Counted from the stretch's first letter, positions 11,537-23,803 are shown. The stretch is DNA of 64,000 nucleotides from Aphanomyces cochlioides (GCA_019828595.1 JAHQRK010000009.1:930001-994000), one strand, 5' to 3'. Numbers and translations are program-made. The notes: generated from the letters alone by a model not told the origin.

Positions 11537-12720
11537 AGGTATCGGAGCTGTGGGACACCGGAGGTCTCGTCAGGTCCGAGACTTATCCGGATGAAACCCA
11601 AGTTATTTTAGGGTGCGTTTGGTTGCACTTTTTTCAGTGTTTTGGGTGAAATTCCACTGGAATCAGCCATTCACTGAAATAAAAACAAGTTTTGCGTTTG
11701 GTTGGGTGAAACGTGTTTTGAGAAAAACACTGTTTTGGGCAGGCAAAACGTGTTTTCGAAAAAGAGGTTCAGAGGTATTTTTGAATTAGGGCGAGGGTTG
11801 TTTTACAGGTTTGGTCAAACCAGTCACAAGATGCCTTCATCCTTTTCGATAAGTGACAATCGAGTTTTTAGAAGGGGTCTCTGACCATTGACTCAAATAC
11901 CTCTTCGCAAAATAATCGAGAAGGAGCGTCCTCTAATCGTTTGTCTAGCACGCTAACGCAGCCACAGTCCGATGTCATGGCTCCATGACGAATGCTTTGA
12001 ACATCAAGCTTTTCATTGGCAGAAAAAGTCGTGTTCAGTTGTCAACCAAACGCGTTGACTTCTTGTGAAAACACTGTATTGACAAATCCAAAAATCCATT
12101 TTTGTCACACACAGGATTCTCGCTTCAAGTGAATCCATGCAGTGTTTCATCCAAACGCACCCTAAGTCCAGAGTGAAAATATCTTGGGTATTGCTCCTTC
12201 AGGTCCCACACCACTGATAGGCTAAAATATAACTTACATTTCCATCCACTGGAGGCATATCAAGATAAAGGTACACTTCATGACAATAGCATTCATGAAC
12301 AATCAAGCAATAAGCTACACTAGAGCTGCAAATGGAATTAAAACGAGCAAAATCGTAGGAATACAGCTCAAATCTATAACCTAACAACGCAATAGAGCAT
12401 ACATATGCACGCAACCTAGACAGTGTGGCTTTTGTTCTCGCAGCAAGGGCAAGACCAAAGTCCATCGACAGCGGAAATTAGCCTCCATATGCCATACCAT
12501 AATAGTATTGAAAAATGAACATGTATTCTGGTTTTATTCATAAATTTTGCAGTGTATGGATGCTTGGTTCATGTTGTCATTCCTCTTGAAATGGAAAATA
12601 TAACTAATGAAATTTCTCCAATTTCATATTTTCTAACCAATAATTATATTCTTTGTACAACCAATCAAATCTCTTCAAATGTATAAATGGATATTCCTCC
12701 CTGGGTTTCAAAATAAAAGT
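11537..12720. repeat. Left arm of a 630-bp inverted repeat
   Basis: The reverse complement of 13870-14499. After removing the 552-bp MITE and its duplicated TA (554 bp), the arm is 630 bp, exactly the length of the right arm, so no other length change separates them. Each arm contains an 88-codon frame (12199-12465 minus, 14125-14391 plus) whose predicted products are identical. That peptide is Cys/Tyr-rich with no motif I recognise. The inner end (12687-12720) is a MITE-like terminus, GGATATTCCTCCCTGGG. Confidence 0.9.
11611..12162. mobile_element. 552-bp MITE with TA target duplication
   Basis: Inverted ends of about 12 bp (GGGTGCGTTTGG) are flanked by TA at 11609-11610 and 12163-12164. 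The right arm of the large inverted repeat (about 14418-14440) carries the same flanks with a single TA and no insert, which is a natural empty site. TA duplication fits a Tc1/mariner-mobilised MITE; the terminal sequence also resembles the GGGTGCGTTTGG ends of some plant MITEs. No coding capacity seen. Confidence 0.88.
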
Positions 12721-13398
12721 GACCCTCTTCAAAGTGCCTCACTTCGAGGCGACCTACCAACTACACTGCCATAGATTGTAAAATGAGATCAAAGAGCTAC
12801 TAGCAACTTTATAACAGCGTTATCATTAAGGAAGGATAGGCTGTGCATTCATATTCTACTTGCCTAGTAAAGACGTCTGAACGCCTTAGCGAGCGTGTTT
12901 GAGCCATTTCTAATAGCTAAGGACTTGGCGACTCCTGCTCAATTGATCTTTCAGAGAAGAGTCAATATATAGATGTAGCACACGCCCCTAAGATGAGCTT
13001 ACTATGTTAAATTGACCCTTAACATGATAAGCAATAATGTAACACCAGTGTCTCTGCGGTGGTTTATTCATGAATGGTGTTGCCCAGATCAAATCTTGGC
13101 TGTCTTATAATATGGACTTAAAGCTTACTCAAACTGTATAAGCATTAGTCTTAGCTCCTAGCTCTGGAAGTTTGCTTTGTTCCTCTAGGTCGGGGCTGTC
13201 ATTTTGGCACTTTCACAAAAGAAAAGACGTCGATCGTCAAAACCCTATAAATTTATAGTGTGGGACTCTGTCCCACAAAATCCGTAAAAATTATACGTGG
13301 TCATGAAAATGTATGAAAACAACTGACAAGAAAATTTGGGACAATTTATCCCATAAATACTCTAAAACTTGATAAAATCGCCCACAAATTCCGGAGAA
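12721..13398. other. Spacer between inverted arms, no gene seen
   Basis: Non-coding-looking sequence with many stops in all frames and no motif recognised. Confidence 0.5.
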
Positions 13399-13903
13399 TG
13401 GATATTCCTCCCTGGGTCTCAAAATAAAAGTTTTTGTATAGGACCCACGTCAGGACCCACTGTGAATACAGGTACAATATCCACTCATTATTTTCAATTG
13501 GACAATATTCATAAGCAAGGTTGATCGCCTTGCAAATTCCATCAACAAGTCATCTATTTTGACAAGTTGGCAAGGCAATGGCAAGTAGATTTTGACCAAT
13601 CAAATCTATTTTCTATTTTGTTGATGTCATCTTGTCCCACAGTAGTTGTCAAGATATCACGGCTTGTGAGGTTTTCTGAATGCGTTCAGGGAACATGCCA
13701 AGCAAGTATACGCAGCACCAACCAAGAGGATGGCATAGCCAAAACTGACCGTGCCAGCTTGGAGACCCGCATTCCAACTGAAGAAATGACGAAGAAATGA
13801 CCTACACTTGTATCTAGTGGATATTGTACCTGTATTCACAGTGGGTCCTGACTTGGGTCCTGTACAAAAACTTTTATTTTGAGACCCAGGGAGGAATATC
13901 CAT
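13399..13903. mobile_element. Stowaway-like MITE with ~86-bp inverted ends
   Basis: 13399-13483 and 13816-13903 are inverted copies beginning TGGATATTCCTCCCTGGG and continuing through a GGACCCACTGTGAATACAGG block. The CTCCCTGGG...CAAAATAA start resembles Stowaway termini (CTCCCTCCGTCCC). The right terminus overlaps the inner end of the right arm of the large inverted repeat. A third copy of the terminus lies at 12687. I could not define a clean target duplication. Confidence 0.6.
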
Positions 13904-14499
13904 TTATACATTTGAAGATATTTGATTGGTTGTACAAAGAATATAATTATTGGTTAGAAAATATGAAATTGGAGAAATTTCATTAGTTATATTTTCCATT
14001 TCAAGAGGAATGACAACATGAACCAAGCATCCATACACTGCAAAATTTATGAATAAAACCAGAATACATGTTCATTTTTCAATACTATTATGGTATGGCA
14101 TATGGAGGCTAATTTCCGCTGTCGATGGACTTTGGTCTTGCCCTTGCTGCGAGAACAAAAGCCACACTGTCTAGGTTGCGTGCATATGTATGCTCTATTG
14201 CGTTGTTAGGTTATAGATTTGAGCTGTATTCCTACGATTTTGCTCGTTTTAATTCCATTTGCAGCTCTAGTGTAGCTTATTGCTTGATTGTTCATGAATG
14301 CTATTGTCATGAAGTGTACCTTTATCTTGATATGCCTCCAGTGGATGGAAATGTAAGTTATATTTTAGCCTATCAGTGGTGTGGGACCTGAAGGAGCAAT
14401 ACCCAAGATATTTTCACTCTGGACTTAAAATAACTTGGGTTTCATCCGGATAAGTCTCGGACCTGACGAGACCTCCGGTGTCCCACAGCTCCGATACCT
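13870..14499. repeat. Right arm of the 630-bp inverted repeat (empty-site arm)
   Basis: The reverse complement of the left arm (11537-12720) without the MITE. It includes the plus-strand 88-codon frame at 14125-14391, identical in product to the frame in the left arm. The outer ends read GGTATCGGAGC on the left and the complement on the right; no flanking target duplication was found. Confidence 0.9.
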
Positions 14500-14639
14500 A
14501 TTGCGAATTTATATCTCGACATATGTTTGATTCACGAAATGCAGTATCCGTACATTCCTTGAACTTTCCATACGGTCGAGATTCGTGGCACATATTCATT
14601 GTGCTCCCCAAATGAACACAACCAATACTAGTGGAGAGT

Positions 14640-16822
14640 CGGGAAGTGAGATTCTGCGTATGAAGTATGGCGACAAGACTCGCTTATGAAAAGACTATTC
14701 AGCGATTTGCCTCGTGGCTCTCAAAGGAGCGGTCGTCTGCTGTGCGTAATGGTTAAATTTTGTTGCCGCTTGATGAGGGATGTGTATCAAATTTCTTGAC
14801 GTAGACTGCCGAAAAGCAAAAGACAGTGTGGACAACGATCGTACAGTGTTTAAGTCGCACTCGTCTAACAATGCGTGCAAGAGCGCTATGAAATACTTGC
14901 ACCATGAGGCAGGTGTAGATGTACCAGATAAATTAAGTCGACTACAGCTGTACTATCAGGCACCTCATATAACAAACAGACAAACAGAGCTCAATACATG
15001 TAGACTATGCATGTTGATACAAAAGAAAGGTCGCACAGCTAAAGGACTCTGGGGAATTGAGTCTCAATGAAGGCAAGCGACTTATAACTACTCAAGGTAA
15101 ACCGAACATAAACTTGAAGTTCCAACGTCATGAAAATAGGCTTTCAATATCATGCACATATCGCCATGACACATGAAAAGGATCACTCACTGTCCACAAT
15201 TGTCCACCCTTTCCTGATTTGATGGCTCGGTCTGCTTCCGTCGGTTCAATTCGATATGATCACATGACTCGGTAAGGTAATTGCATTCGAAGGTAATCAC
15301 TGTATAGATTGTTTAGGTGACGCGTTTGTTGTGAGCTTCGCTTTCACAAAGAATGATCAAGAGGGGATTAATGATACCCCTCGTCATGTTTATGCGAATG
15401 TATTTCAACCTTCTATTTGTCCTATTCTAAGGTAAATCAATTGTCGATCTAGCAAACACTTTATCTTTCATATAGCTTGGCTATTCTTGTGTTTACACGA
15501 GGCGTCCAGATGGACAGTACCAGCCAACTCGTGTTTGACCACAACGCAAAGGATAGATTTTCGTCTTGGTTGTCAAAAGTGTGTGCTGAGAAGCGGCGTC
15601 GGTTTGAAATCCTTCGATTACCCATTGAAGACATTGGAACTCACTAGTTCCGAAAAGGAGTTGCGAGCGAGCTCTCAAACACACCAGGAGGCCCGCCAGC
15701 AGTGAATGTTTGGCTTCGAGCTGGTTGGACGCTTGGTAGTGTGCAAGGGCGTTATATCTTTGCTGGGAATGGTGGGGACCAGTTTGTAGGGAGGGCAGAA
15801 ACATGTATTGTATGAACGAAGCTTTTTTTAACTAAGAAATAGGACTAAATGTACATGGCTCTGAATTTGCTAGCTTACCTCCTCATTTCGACCACGCGAG
15901 CTCTGAGTATCAAATATTCGAAGAGAATCTGCCTGTCTTCGCCACTTTTACCCCTCGTGCTTTCGTTGTCTTATCCCATACTTGCTGGCGTCACTGACCT
16001 ATCACCGGGCTTGGCTGGAGTCTAACTTGCATCGAAAACACCTCATCTTTCATTCTCCTGTATGGTGGTGTGGTATTCTCAATGAAATGGAGCAATTCGT
16101 CGAGACTGGACACTTAGTGAATACAAAAACGAATATGCGAGCATCAGGAGTACCTCCACACATCACTCTATCCTCCCGTCAAGACACAATCGAGAAAACT
16201 GTCAATTCAATCCAGCAACAACTGATTGAGCTACCCGATAAAATTTGCAACACAATTATCCAGCAATTATATCAGTCGTCCTTCTCGTCTGAGCAGCTCG
16301 CCACAACACTTAACGAATCCCTCGTCAAACTTCTTGACCAATTTCGTGTGACCCTCTCGCAAAATCGAAATGAGATTAAATCAAGCAGCCAAATATCAAA
16401 TGTTGATGACGATGGTCATGCTGAAAATGGATTTGATTCATGGAGCAAAATAAGTTCGAGCTTGGACATGGCCCTGTCAAATAGGACGAATATTCGATGT
16501 TTGGGATGCTTGGTGGTGTGGGGTGCCGTCTACAAACTACCCTCCAATTCGGGTATTATCACCAAAACAATTTTCCCATGGTTGTGATCGAGTTAACTTC
16601 TCCAAACATAAATTTGTCATGAAGGCCTTGATGGGGAAATCCACACTGTCCGACGCTCATGTTTCTAACCTGTTCATGTCAGAAAGGTCAAACCTTTTTC
16701 ACGAGTGTTTCAACGGGTTAGGACGATCGATTTCCCCAGCCTACGACTCCAGTTCAAAACGAAGATACAATGACATGAAACTCACAACTCTTTATGACCT
16801 GATCAAGCGACGCCATGCTTAG
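14640..16822 (+). pseudogene. Crypton-type tyrosine recombinase element, degenerate copy 1
   Basis: The region 14650-15070 encodes the N-terminal core-binding-like part (KSHSSNNACKSAMKYLH phrase). An intron of about 44 nt (15431-15474) separates it from the catalytic part. There the DIGTH.FRKGVA block (His...Arg of tyrosine recombinases) is broken by a TAG at 15645, and GRYIFAGNGGDQ (about 15750) supplies the nucleophile Tyr region. The C-terminal part has the LTYHRAWLE and GVPPHI blocks typical of long oomycete Crypton proteins, ending KLTTLYDLIKRRHA at 16822. Several frameshifts and stops occur. The Crypton call is by motif memory, strongest for the HxxR/Tyr block. Confidence 0.72.
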
Positions 16823-17528
16823 TTCAGTCGTTTTTCTATCTTTAATGACGAATGATAATGCACATTGACTCATACTAACTGTGGCTCACATTTAATTTCA
16901 AGCAATAGCAACCTGCAAAATCGATACTTCGAAGCCGACACGAGCAAACGAACGTCACAGCTCAAACAGACAGAAATTTGCAGTCGAAGTCACATTCGCC
17001 GAGTTTGGTTGGCAAGTCCAAGTGATTTACGCAACGTCCACTGCGACTCCAGTTAAATTCACACATTTGATTGATGTTTCCGTACGTTCCAATGAGTGGC
17101 GGCGTCATCTCAAACCTTGGATGACTGGAATAGACCGTCGGAAGCATGCAAGTGATGCCTTCGATGATCTTCTCGAGTCAACCAAAGTTTGAGATGCATT
17201 GTAGGCGACAACAGTACAAGGTGCCAGTTTGCAGGGCAAGGCAGGACATGAGACGACGGTTGGCATTGACAACGAGAGGCGTGAGGCGGTGGCCGTATGC
17301 GTGGCAGGCGAGGATTACAAATGTGTGAACTTTGGGCATGGAACAGAAAAGAATACTGATCCACTTCTTATTCGTTGGAGAATCTCAGGACGGCGTGGAG
17401 AAACGAGCACGAGGACATGACAATCTTGTGTCACACAGGATCAACAACCAAACAGTGGCTAGCCATCTGGTCACTTGTTAGAAATAATACACATTTAATT
17501 TTAGAGTTTTTCGTGAGTAAAGTAGTGC
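16823..17528. other. No recognisable gene
   Basis: A plus-strand frame at 17229-17420 looks mildly coding-like but has no recognisable domain. The rest is non-coding by eye. Confidence 0.4.
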
Positions 17529-17957
17529 CCATGAAATTGGCACTTTTTAACTATAACCCCCGCACTGTTTTAAACCCTCATACAAATTATTCGTGTAGAT
17601 GTGTTTTAAACATCCACACTCTAGTCCCCGCAACTTTATTTTATTATCAAAAATTATTTTAAATTTACAGCAACGCAAAAAATTGGCAAAGTGTATCCGT
17701 AAGGTTTGACGATCAGTCTCTTAGAAGAGATAGGCCTGACCCCAAACCACCGTGAACCCCGGGCGCTACGCGCGCAATACTATAACGATGCGATTTGGGC
17801 TTAGTGGTCGTTGTCGGTGAGCAACATTGTCAACTTCTAAGCCATTGTAATTAGTATTGAGAATTGTATGTGAGTTTAAAACACATCTACACGAATAATT
17901 TGAATGAGGGTTTAAAACAGTGCGGGGGTTATAGTAAAGTAGTGCCATTTCATGAAC
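17529..17957. mobile_element. MITE-like element with ~80-bp inverted ends
   Basis: 17551-17611 and 17874-17934 are nearly perfect inverted copies (CTATAACCCCCGCACTG at the outer side). Weaker pairing extends outward to CAT at 17530 and 17957. The phrase GTAAAGTAGTGCC also occurs as a direct repeat near both edges. No coding capacity and no clear target duplication. Confidence 0.55.
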
Positions 17958-18080
17958 CCCTCAATACCACTACATATATTGAATCGTGCCAACATTCATG
18001 CCTTTTTTTCACATTTCCTGAAATATTTTTTTATATTTTGACTTCAAAATTGTATTGACTAGGTGTTTCCAGGTTGGTAA

Positions 18081-18492
18081 TGTAACAGTGCTTGAGCGCA
18101 GAGGAAGTGTTGATCACACAAGCTTGTTAGCTGGCAAATTTAAGAGTGAGCTATTCTAACAGGATCGGCTCCAAACCGGCGGCTGCTCTACTCGCAGCCG
18201 CGCTCTAACAACAAACGATCTTCACGTCGTTCGACGTCGTGACTCACGCATCATTATTCAATGGTAAAGCACTCGCTGCTTTACCCGCATACTTCTTCCT
18301 TGACGAGCCACATCGCTCCCTGCTTCGTTGCTCACGCGTGTACACGCCTTGCGTCGCATGAGTCTCGCTTGGAAGCTCCCGGAGCTTCCAACTTCAATCT
18401 TCCTTCGATGGGTTCTTATAACCCGGTATTCTTATAACACGTCGTGATCTTGACGTGACTTCATTGGCTTGACTAGCAACGGCCCCGTCGCA
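18081..18492 (-). repeat. 3' LTR of the gypsy element
   Basis: 412 bp. Read on the minus strand it begins TGCGACGGGGCC and ends CTGTTACA, matching 25041-25453 with about 16 differences. It contains small palindromes such as GCGGCTGC...GCAGCCGC. Confidence 0.95.
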
Positions 18493-18506
18493 CCCTCCCC
18501 CACTTA
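18493..18506 (-). other. Polypurine tract
   Basis: Minus-strand TAAGTGGGGGAGGG immediately precedes the 3' LTR. This is the expected plus-strand primer of reverse transcription. Confidence 0.85.
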
Positions 18507-18520
18507 AATCGCAAGCTGCC

Positions 18521-19923
18521 ATGCTGACCTGGCGCTTGATGGGAAAGGACAACGCCGCTAACGGCCGGCTCGCTCGTAGCCCGAGTTCTCAAAACTCGTT
18601 TCGCTCATCGCGTAAAATGTCTTCAGGACCTCCACCAGCCAGTGCATGGGACGCGAACAGCCTTGACGCGCGCTACGACCGCTACCGACTTGACTTGGCC
18701 AAGATCTCTGAGGCGCCCAGCGAAGAGTTGACCTTCGAATTGCAGGCGACGCGTATGGTTCGTCCCTGGATATCCCTTGCACGTGGATTTCGTCGCGCTG
18801 GGGCGCAAGCTGAAGGCTTTGCGTGGACTCTTGCTCGAAGGCGACTACGACCTAGCCTTCGCAGCCGGCTCTTGCTTGGATGTCATTCTGGCCATGCGGC
18901 CTTTCGCCATGGATAACGCGCGTTGGCAGCGTTATATCGAAGAACATCACGAAATGGATCTTGGGGCGACACGCGGAAGCCGAAATCGCCACGGCGAGGT
19001 GCGCACACCCAAGGGAATTGTCCCTGTCGCCCCACTTCTTGGCGAGACGGCGATTGAGTACGCAGCCGTGTGGTTTTTGAAACTCGCCAATGACCCCAAC
19101 CAAGTCCAGAACAAGCTGCGCGACTATACCCACGTTCTTGAAGATCTTGCCAACTACGCGAAGACTCGCCATCGTGGCCCACGATTGCACTTCTATGTTG
19201 TGCGCTGGTTGCTCGCAGTCCGATCGCACCGCTACAGCGAGGTAACCGACCTTGCCTGACTTCTTGTAATCATTGTTCTCGTAGTTGGTCTCTCGATATG
19301 GACCCAAGATCTTCGGCCCGTGGCATCGAGCACCTGCTGGTTTGCACGAGCGCTCGCGCTCTCGTTCGCAGTCGCCTCGTGATCGCTCTCGTTCCCAGTA
19401 TTCTCGTCGTCGGTCGTCGTCGCATGCAAGTCGTCGCTCTCGTTCACGTGCTCAGTCGCACCACCACGGCCATTCCGCTTCGTCTGAAGACGCCTGGAGT
19501 GACGAGGAGAAGCCTCCTCCGCGACCGCCTGTCGCCGACCTTCCTCGACGCCGCCATGATTTTGATGGCCATTGGATGACCGATTCCCAATATGAGGTCG
19601 CTGTTCTTCAAGTCTCCTTGAAGAATCTTCGATCGGTGGTAGATGCGATGTCGGACCGCGTCGAGAAGCTGCACGAGCTTGGACCGATGGTCGAGAGACT
19701 GTTGCGCCGTACGGAGCGTCTCCCGCAGTTTGATGACGCTGGTCTTGATCGACTTTCCCAAGAGGATCGCCAAGCTCGTGGTGTGGCCGTGCCATCTGCG
19801 GCACCTGCCCTGGCTGCGCTGCCTCCGAATCCCGAGGTATGTACGGCTTCAACTTGCCCACGTAGAATACGTCGTGGATGTTCCACTCGGCCGGCAGCGC
19901 CAATCGAAAGGATGTTCGACTGA
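18521..19923 (+). CDS. Spliced antisense ORF inside the gypsy element (SR-rich, coiled-coil)
   Basis: Starts at an ATG 29 nt inside the left LTR, on the strand opposite pol. The first part carries DARYDRYRLDLAKISEAP. The frame shifts between about 18729 and 18777 and continues in a hydrophilic block to 19241. A 43-nt GT-AG intron (19242-19284) can be removed. The second exon encodes an Arg/Ser-rich stretch (RSRSRSQSPRDRSRSQ), an acidic patch, then a predicted coiled coil containing VEKLHELGPMVERLLRRTE. It stops at 19923, or may splice again at GT 19837. It overlaps the integrase C-terminus antisense from about 19232. Some plant gypsy elements (for example Grande) carry antisense genes in this position. 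Function unknown; whether the frameshift is real decay or a sequencing error is open. Confidence 0.5.
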
Positions 19924-22900
19924 TCACTTTTGTAATAGGGTACGGGCCCCACCACTGAAGCTGAAGCTTAGAGTTTCCTAACACGGCCTTTGGAACCACT
20001 GAGCGGTGTAGGAGTACGTCGTCGCCAATCTTGAATGCATTTTTGTTTTGTCTTCCTTGTTGATTGGCATATTTCGCTTGCCTCTCTTGGGCCAAGGCTA
20101 TGTTGTCTTGAACTTGGAGAATAATTGATTCTCGGACCTTCACAAAGTATTCAATTGAGGCGATCGTTCTTGCCGCAGGATCGTCCTCGTGGGTATTAGG
20201 AACCCATCCAGCGCTGCGGGTTGATGCAGCCCAGTATCCTCCCCCACTTAAAATAGCGTCGTCAATGGAGGACGGATGGCGCGGATGGCGCAGAAAATTC
20301 ACGTAAAACGGAGAGAAACCCGTCGTCACATTGGTGGCAGTGTTGTAAGCAAACTCCACATGGGGCAATAGAGAACCCCAAGACTTCTGTCGAGACTGCG
20401 CAAAGCAGCGCAAAACGTCTATAATAACGCGATTCGCGCGTTCTGTTTGACCATCCGACTCAGGATGGTCCGAAGTGGACATGTTCAGCTTGGTACCCAC
20501 CAGCGAAAACAAAGCAATCCAAAATTTGCTAGTGAACCGGGGGTCACGGTCCGACACGATGGACGAGGGTAATCCAAAACGACAGTAGATCGTGTCAAAG
20601 AAAATCTACGCGGACTGCTCCGCCGTGATGGAATCCTTCACGGGTATAGCCACCAGGACTTGGATGCTCGATCCACACACGTCCATATGCCCGTATTACC
20701 TCGGCCATCCCGAGGTAAGCCAAAAATGTAGTCCATACTGACAGAGGACCAAACGTCCTCGGGGACTTGCAACATCTGCGCTGGAGCGCGAATGCTCGGT
20801 GACGACTTCACCTTCTGGCATATAGAACATGATGCCACATATCTCGCCACTGTCTTGTACATACGCGGCCACCAAAACCGCCGCGCCAGAGTGACGTACG
20901 TCTTGTCACGGCCAAAGTGGCCTCCGCTAGGCGTGTCGTGGTGCTCCGACACAAGGTCGACGCGGAGCTGTGTGTCGCACGGGATCACGATGCGAGGCGA
21001 CGTCGATGTCGCGGGCTGGAAATACAAAATGCCATCATGCATTGAGTAACGCTCGTAAAGGGTGGTGTCCTTCTTGGACGAACGAAAGTTCGCGACAATA
21101 GGTCGCAAGGAGGGATTCATTCGATACGCGCGACGGATGCGATTCGACAAGTCGGAATGGACTTGTGTCAAACGATTTAAATCAACGGAGGCCGATTCCT
21201 CTGTCATCGGACGACGCGACAATGCGTACGCGAGCACATTTTATCGCCCATGTTTGTACTCGACTGTCATGTTGAACTCGGCAAAGAAAGCCAGCCAACG
21301 AGCCATGCGTTCGGAAATGTGAGGCGACTTCACGGCGTATTTGAGTGACGCGTGATCGGTGTAGACCACGAAGGGCTTTGAGCCCAGGAGATAAATTCGG
21401 AACTTCACCAGGGCGTATTTGACCGCCAACAATTCGAGATCGTGAACAGGATAATTTCGTTCAGCCGCCCGCAGTTGTCGTGACTGATACGACACTGGGC
21501 GATTCATGCCCGATGCGTCTTTTTGCATGAGGCAACAACCAATGCCTTGGATGGAGCCGTCGCAAACCACCGAAAATGGACGCGAAAAGTCCGGCAGTGC
21601 CAAAACACGAGCTTCGATCAAGCTCCGTTTGATACCATCAAACGCGGACTGACACCCGTCCGACCAAACCCATGGGGCGGCCTTCGCAAGGAGGGCCGAC
21701 AGGGGCCGTGCGATTGACGCGAAGTTCTTCGAAAACTTGTGGAGGTTAGTGGCCAACCCAAGCCAACTTCGCAATTCGCTGACGGTTTGGGGAGTCGGCC
21801 AACTCGTAACGGCTTTGACCTTCGCAGGGTCGACTCGGCAGCCGTTGATACCAACAAAGTCCCCCAGGACAGGGATCTCGTCAACCCCAAACATACACTT
21901 CTGTAGATTCGCGTAGAGACCGTTATCTCGTAGAACTTGAAACAGGGCGCGCAAGTGCCCTCGATGAACTTCCGTGTCAGAGACATTCTTCGACTCTCGA
22001 CTGTGTACATAAATGTCGTCGAAATACGACAGCGCAAAGTCGCGGAGGCGCCGTAGCTTGTCCGTCACTAGGCGATTGAACGTCGCCGTGGCATTAGACA
22101 AATCCTGTGGCATCACTAGCCACTCCCAGAGCATCCCGCTCGGCGTCGATACCGCTGTCTTCGGGATATCACATATTCTCATCAGGATTTGGTAAAATCC
22201 ATCACGCAGGTCGATGGTTGAAAACATAGTCGACCCAGCCATCCCATCAATGATAACGCCCTTCCTTGGGATTGGTGTTTGTGCCGGAATCGTCGCGGCG
22301 TTCAGTTTATTGAAGGCGTGCACGATACCAACCTCCAGTAGCTTTCTTCACACAGAACGTAGGGCTGGAGTGAGGTGACGTACTCGGGCGAACGTACCCC
22401 GCTTGTCTTCTCTTCTCGAAGAAAGCGTCAATGTGGTCCACTTGTTCTTTGGGCAGCGGCCACTGCCGCGTCACGCACCACTTGGTGCCAGGGATGAGGT
22501 CGATCTCGTGTCTCACTCCCTTCTCCTTCGGAAGGGCTTGAGGAACTTCTTCGGGGAATATGTCTTCGAATTCCCGAATCAAATCATAAAATGCGTTTGT
22601 CTTCAACGCGGCCCATGTTGAGGCGTAAGTAGTCTTCGGGTTCGGGCCGTCGGCGACATCTGCGTCGATGGTTCAAGAGGAACTCAGCGCAACCTAATCC
22701 ACTGCTTGGATAAGCGCAATGCTCACGACTTCCTGCCGTCGTAGAGCTTCTTCAAACTCGGTGAAGCTCATCTCCGGGAGCTTCACAATTTCTTCAGCCG
22801 CTTGAGGTAGCTCCTCCAAGTTGCACTGACTGAGGACAAGTTCCTCTGGCGTAACGCCACGCACGATGGCGACGTTGTTCAAACGGAAATTCTTCCTGCC

Positions 22901-23712
22901 GACACGGCGCTTCGTTTGGCGGCATCGATCTCGTAGAGCGTTCAGTTGCTCTCTTGTAATTCCAAAACAGGGCGCTTCCCGCGTGCTGTTCGCATTCTTC
23001 CACGTATTCCACTGTGTTTCTCGGTTCAATTCCCAGGACGCATCCAAGTCCTTCTTTCTTTCGGGGTCAACTCCAGACCCAGCGCCCATATCGCGCGGTG
23101 CTCTTTCCAGATCGCAGTCGACACCCCAGATGTCGACATGGTCTTCACTTGTCATGGTATCTCCGGTACCATCGCAGTCTTCATCCGCTGAGGCAATCCT
23201 CCGTCCTCCAGCGGCCTTCACCAAATCAATATCGTGGCCGTGGGTTGCCAAGCCTTCGACGGCGAGCGTAACTCGACGCAGAGACTTTGTCTCATTGGGT
23301 GTGGGCTCATTACTCTCCAAACCCAAAGCCTCGTTGGCGTCCAACGACTTGGATATTGTCTTCAACTTCCAGTTGATAGTCGGCTGATGCTTCTCCAACC
23401 AGCCCATTCCCAGGATGAGATCCCATCGCTCATCCAAATCAATGACGAAATACGTCTCGTCCGATACAAACTGTCCAACTCGTGTGGGCAGAGTTATCAA
23501 TACTCGTGGCTGCTCTTCACCCTGACCGTCGCTCGACCGTCGCTACTTGCGACCGCTGCTTCTAGCTTCTCCTTGTTCATCATCATCGACTCTTTCCGCG
23601 CATAATTTTCCGATGCGCCGCAATCAATCAACACCTTCAACGTCCTTGGGAAACCCGGCATCGGTACGGTATCCCAAAGGACAACATCTTTGAATGCAAT
23701 CCAATCTGGCAC
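19232..23712 (-). pseudogene. Gypsy pol: protease, RT, RNase H, integrase (frameshifted)
   Basis: Read downward from 23712. The protease has LIDCGASENYARKE (about 23590-23630). RT begins with FPEEVPQALP (about 22540) and has SYFDDIYVHS (YxDD-type active site, about 22005-22030). RNase H contains SVVCDGSIQGIGCCLM and YTDHASLKY. Integrase has an HHCC finger (HHDTPSGGHFGR...CSICQ, about 20790-20900), SMDYIFGLP, SDRDPRF and SDGQTERANR (Asp-Asp-Glu). It ends with a long Ser/Arg/acidic tail without an obvious chromodomain. Frameshifts occur near 23500, 22310 and 20640, there are in-frame stops near 21240 and about 20598, and the PR-RT boundary is also broken. Not functional as it stands. Confidence 0.92.
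20238..20250 (-). other. Second, internal polypurine-tract-like site
   Basis: Minus-strand TAAGTGGGGGAGG repeats the core of the terminal polypurine tract exactly, but inside the integrase C-terminal region, where it encodes the LSGGGY phrase. It could act as a central polypurine tract or be coincidence. Confidence 0.4.
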
Positions 23713-23803
23713 AAAAGTGTGCCCGAGGCTAGGCTCTCCGCAATCGCATTGCCACCGCGATCAAACGGAAGACCCAGTTCCGCCCCAGCAGGTCGCCTCG
23801 CGC

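Noticed and set aside
13567..13800. A 77-codon plus-strand frame in the inner MITE
   Set aside because: Short, no motif, and inside a non-coding TIR element.
12199..14391. The identical 88-codon frames in both inverted arms as real genes
   Set aside because: Identity reflects duplication; there is no start context, domain or splice evidence to support coding, so I report them only within the repeats.
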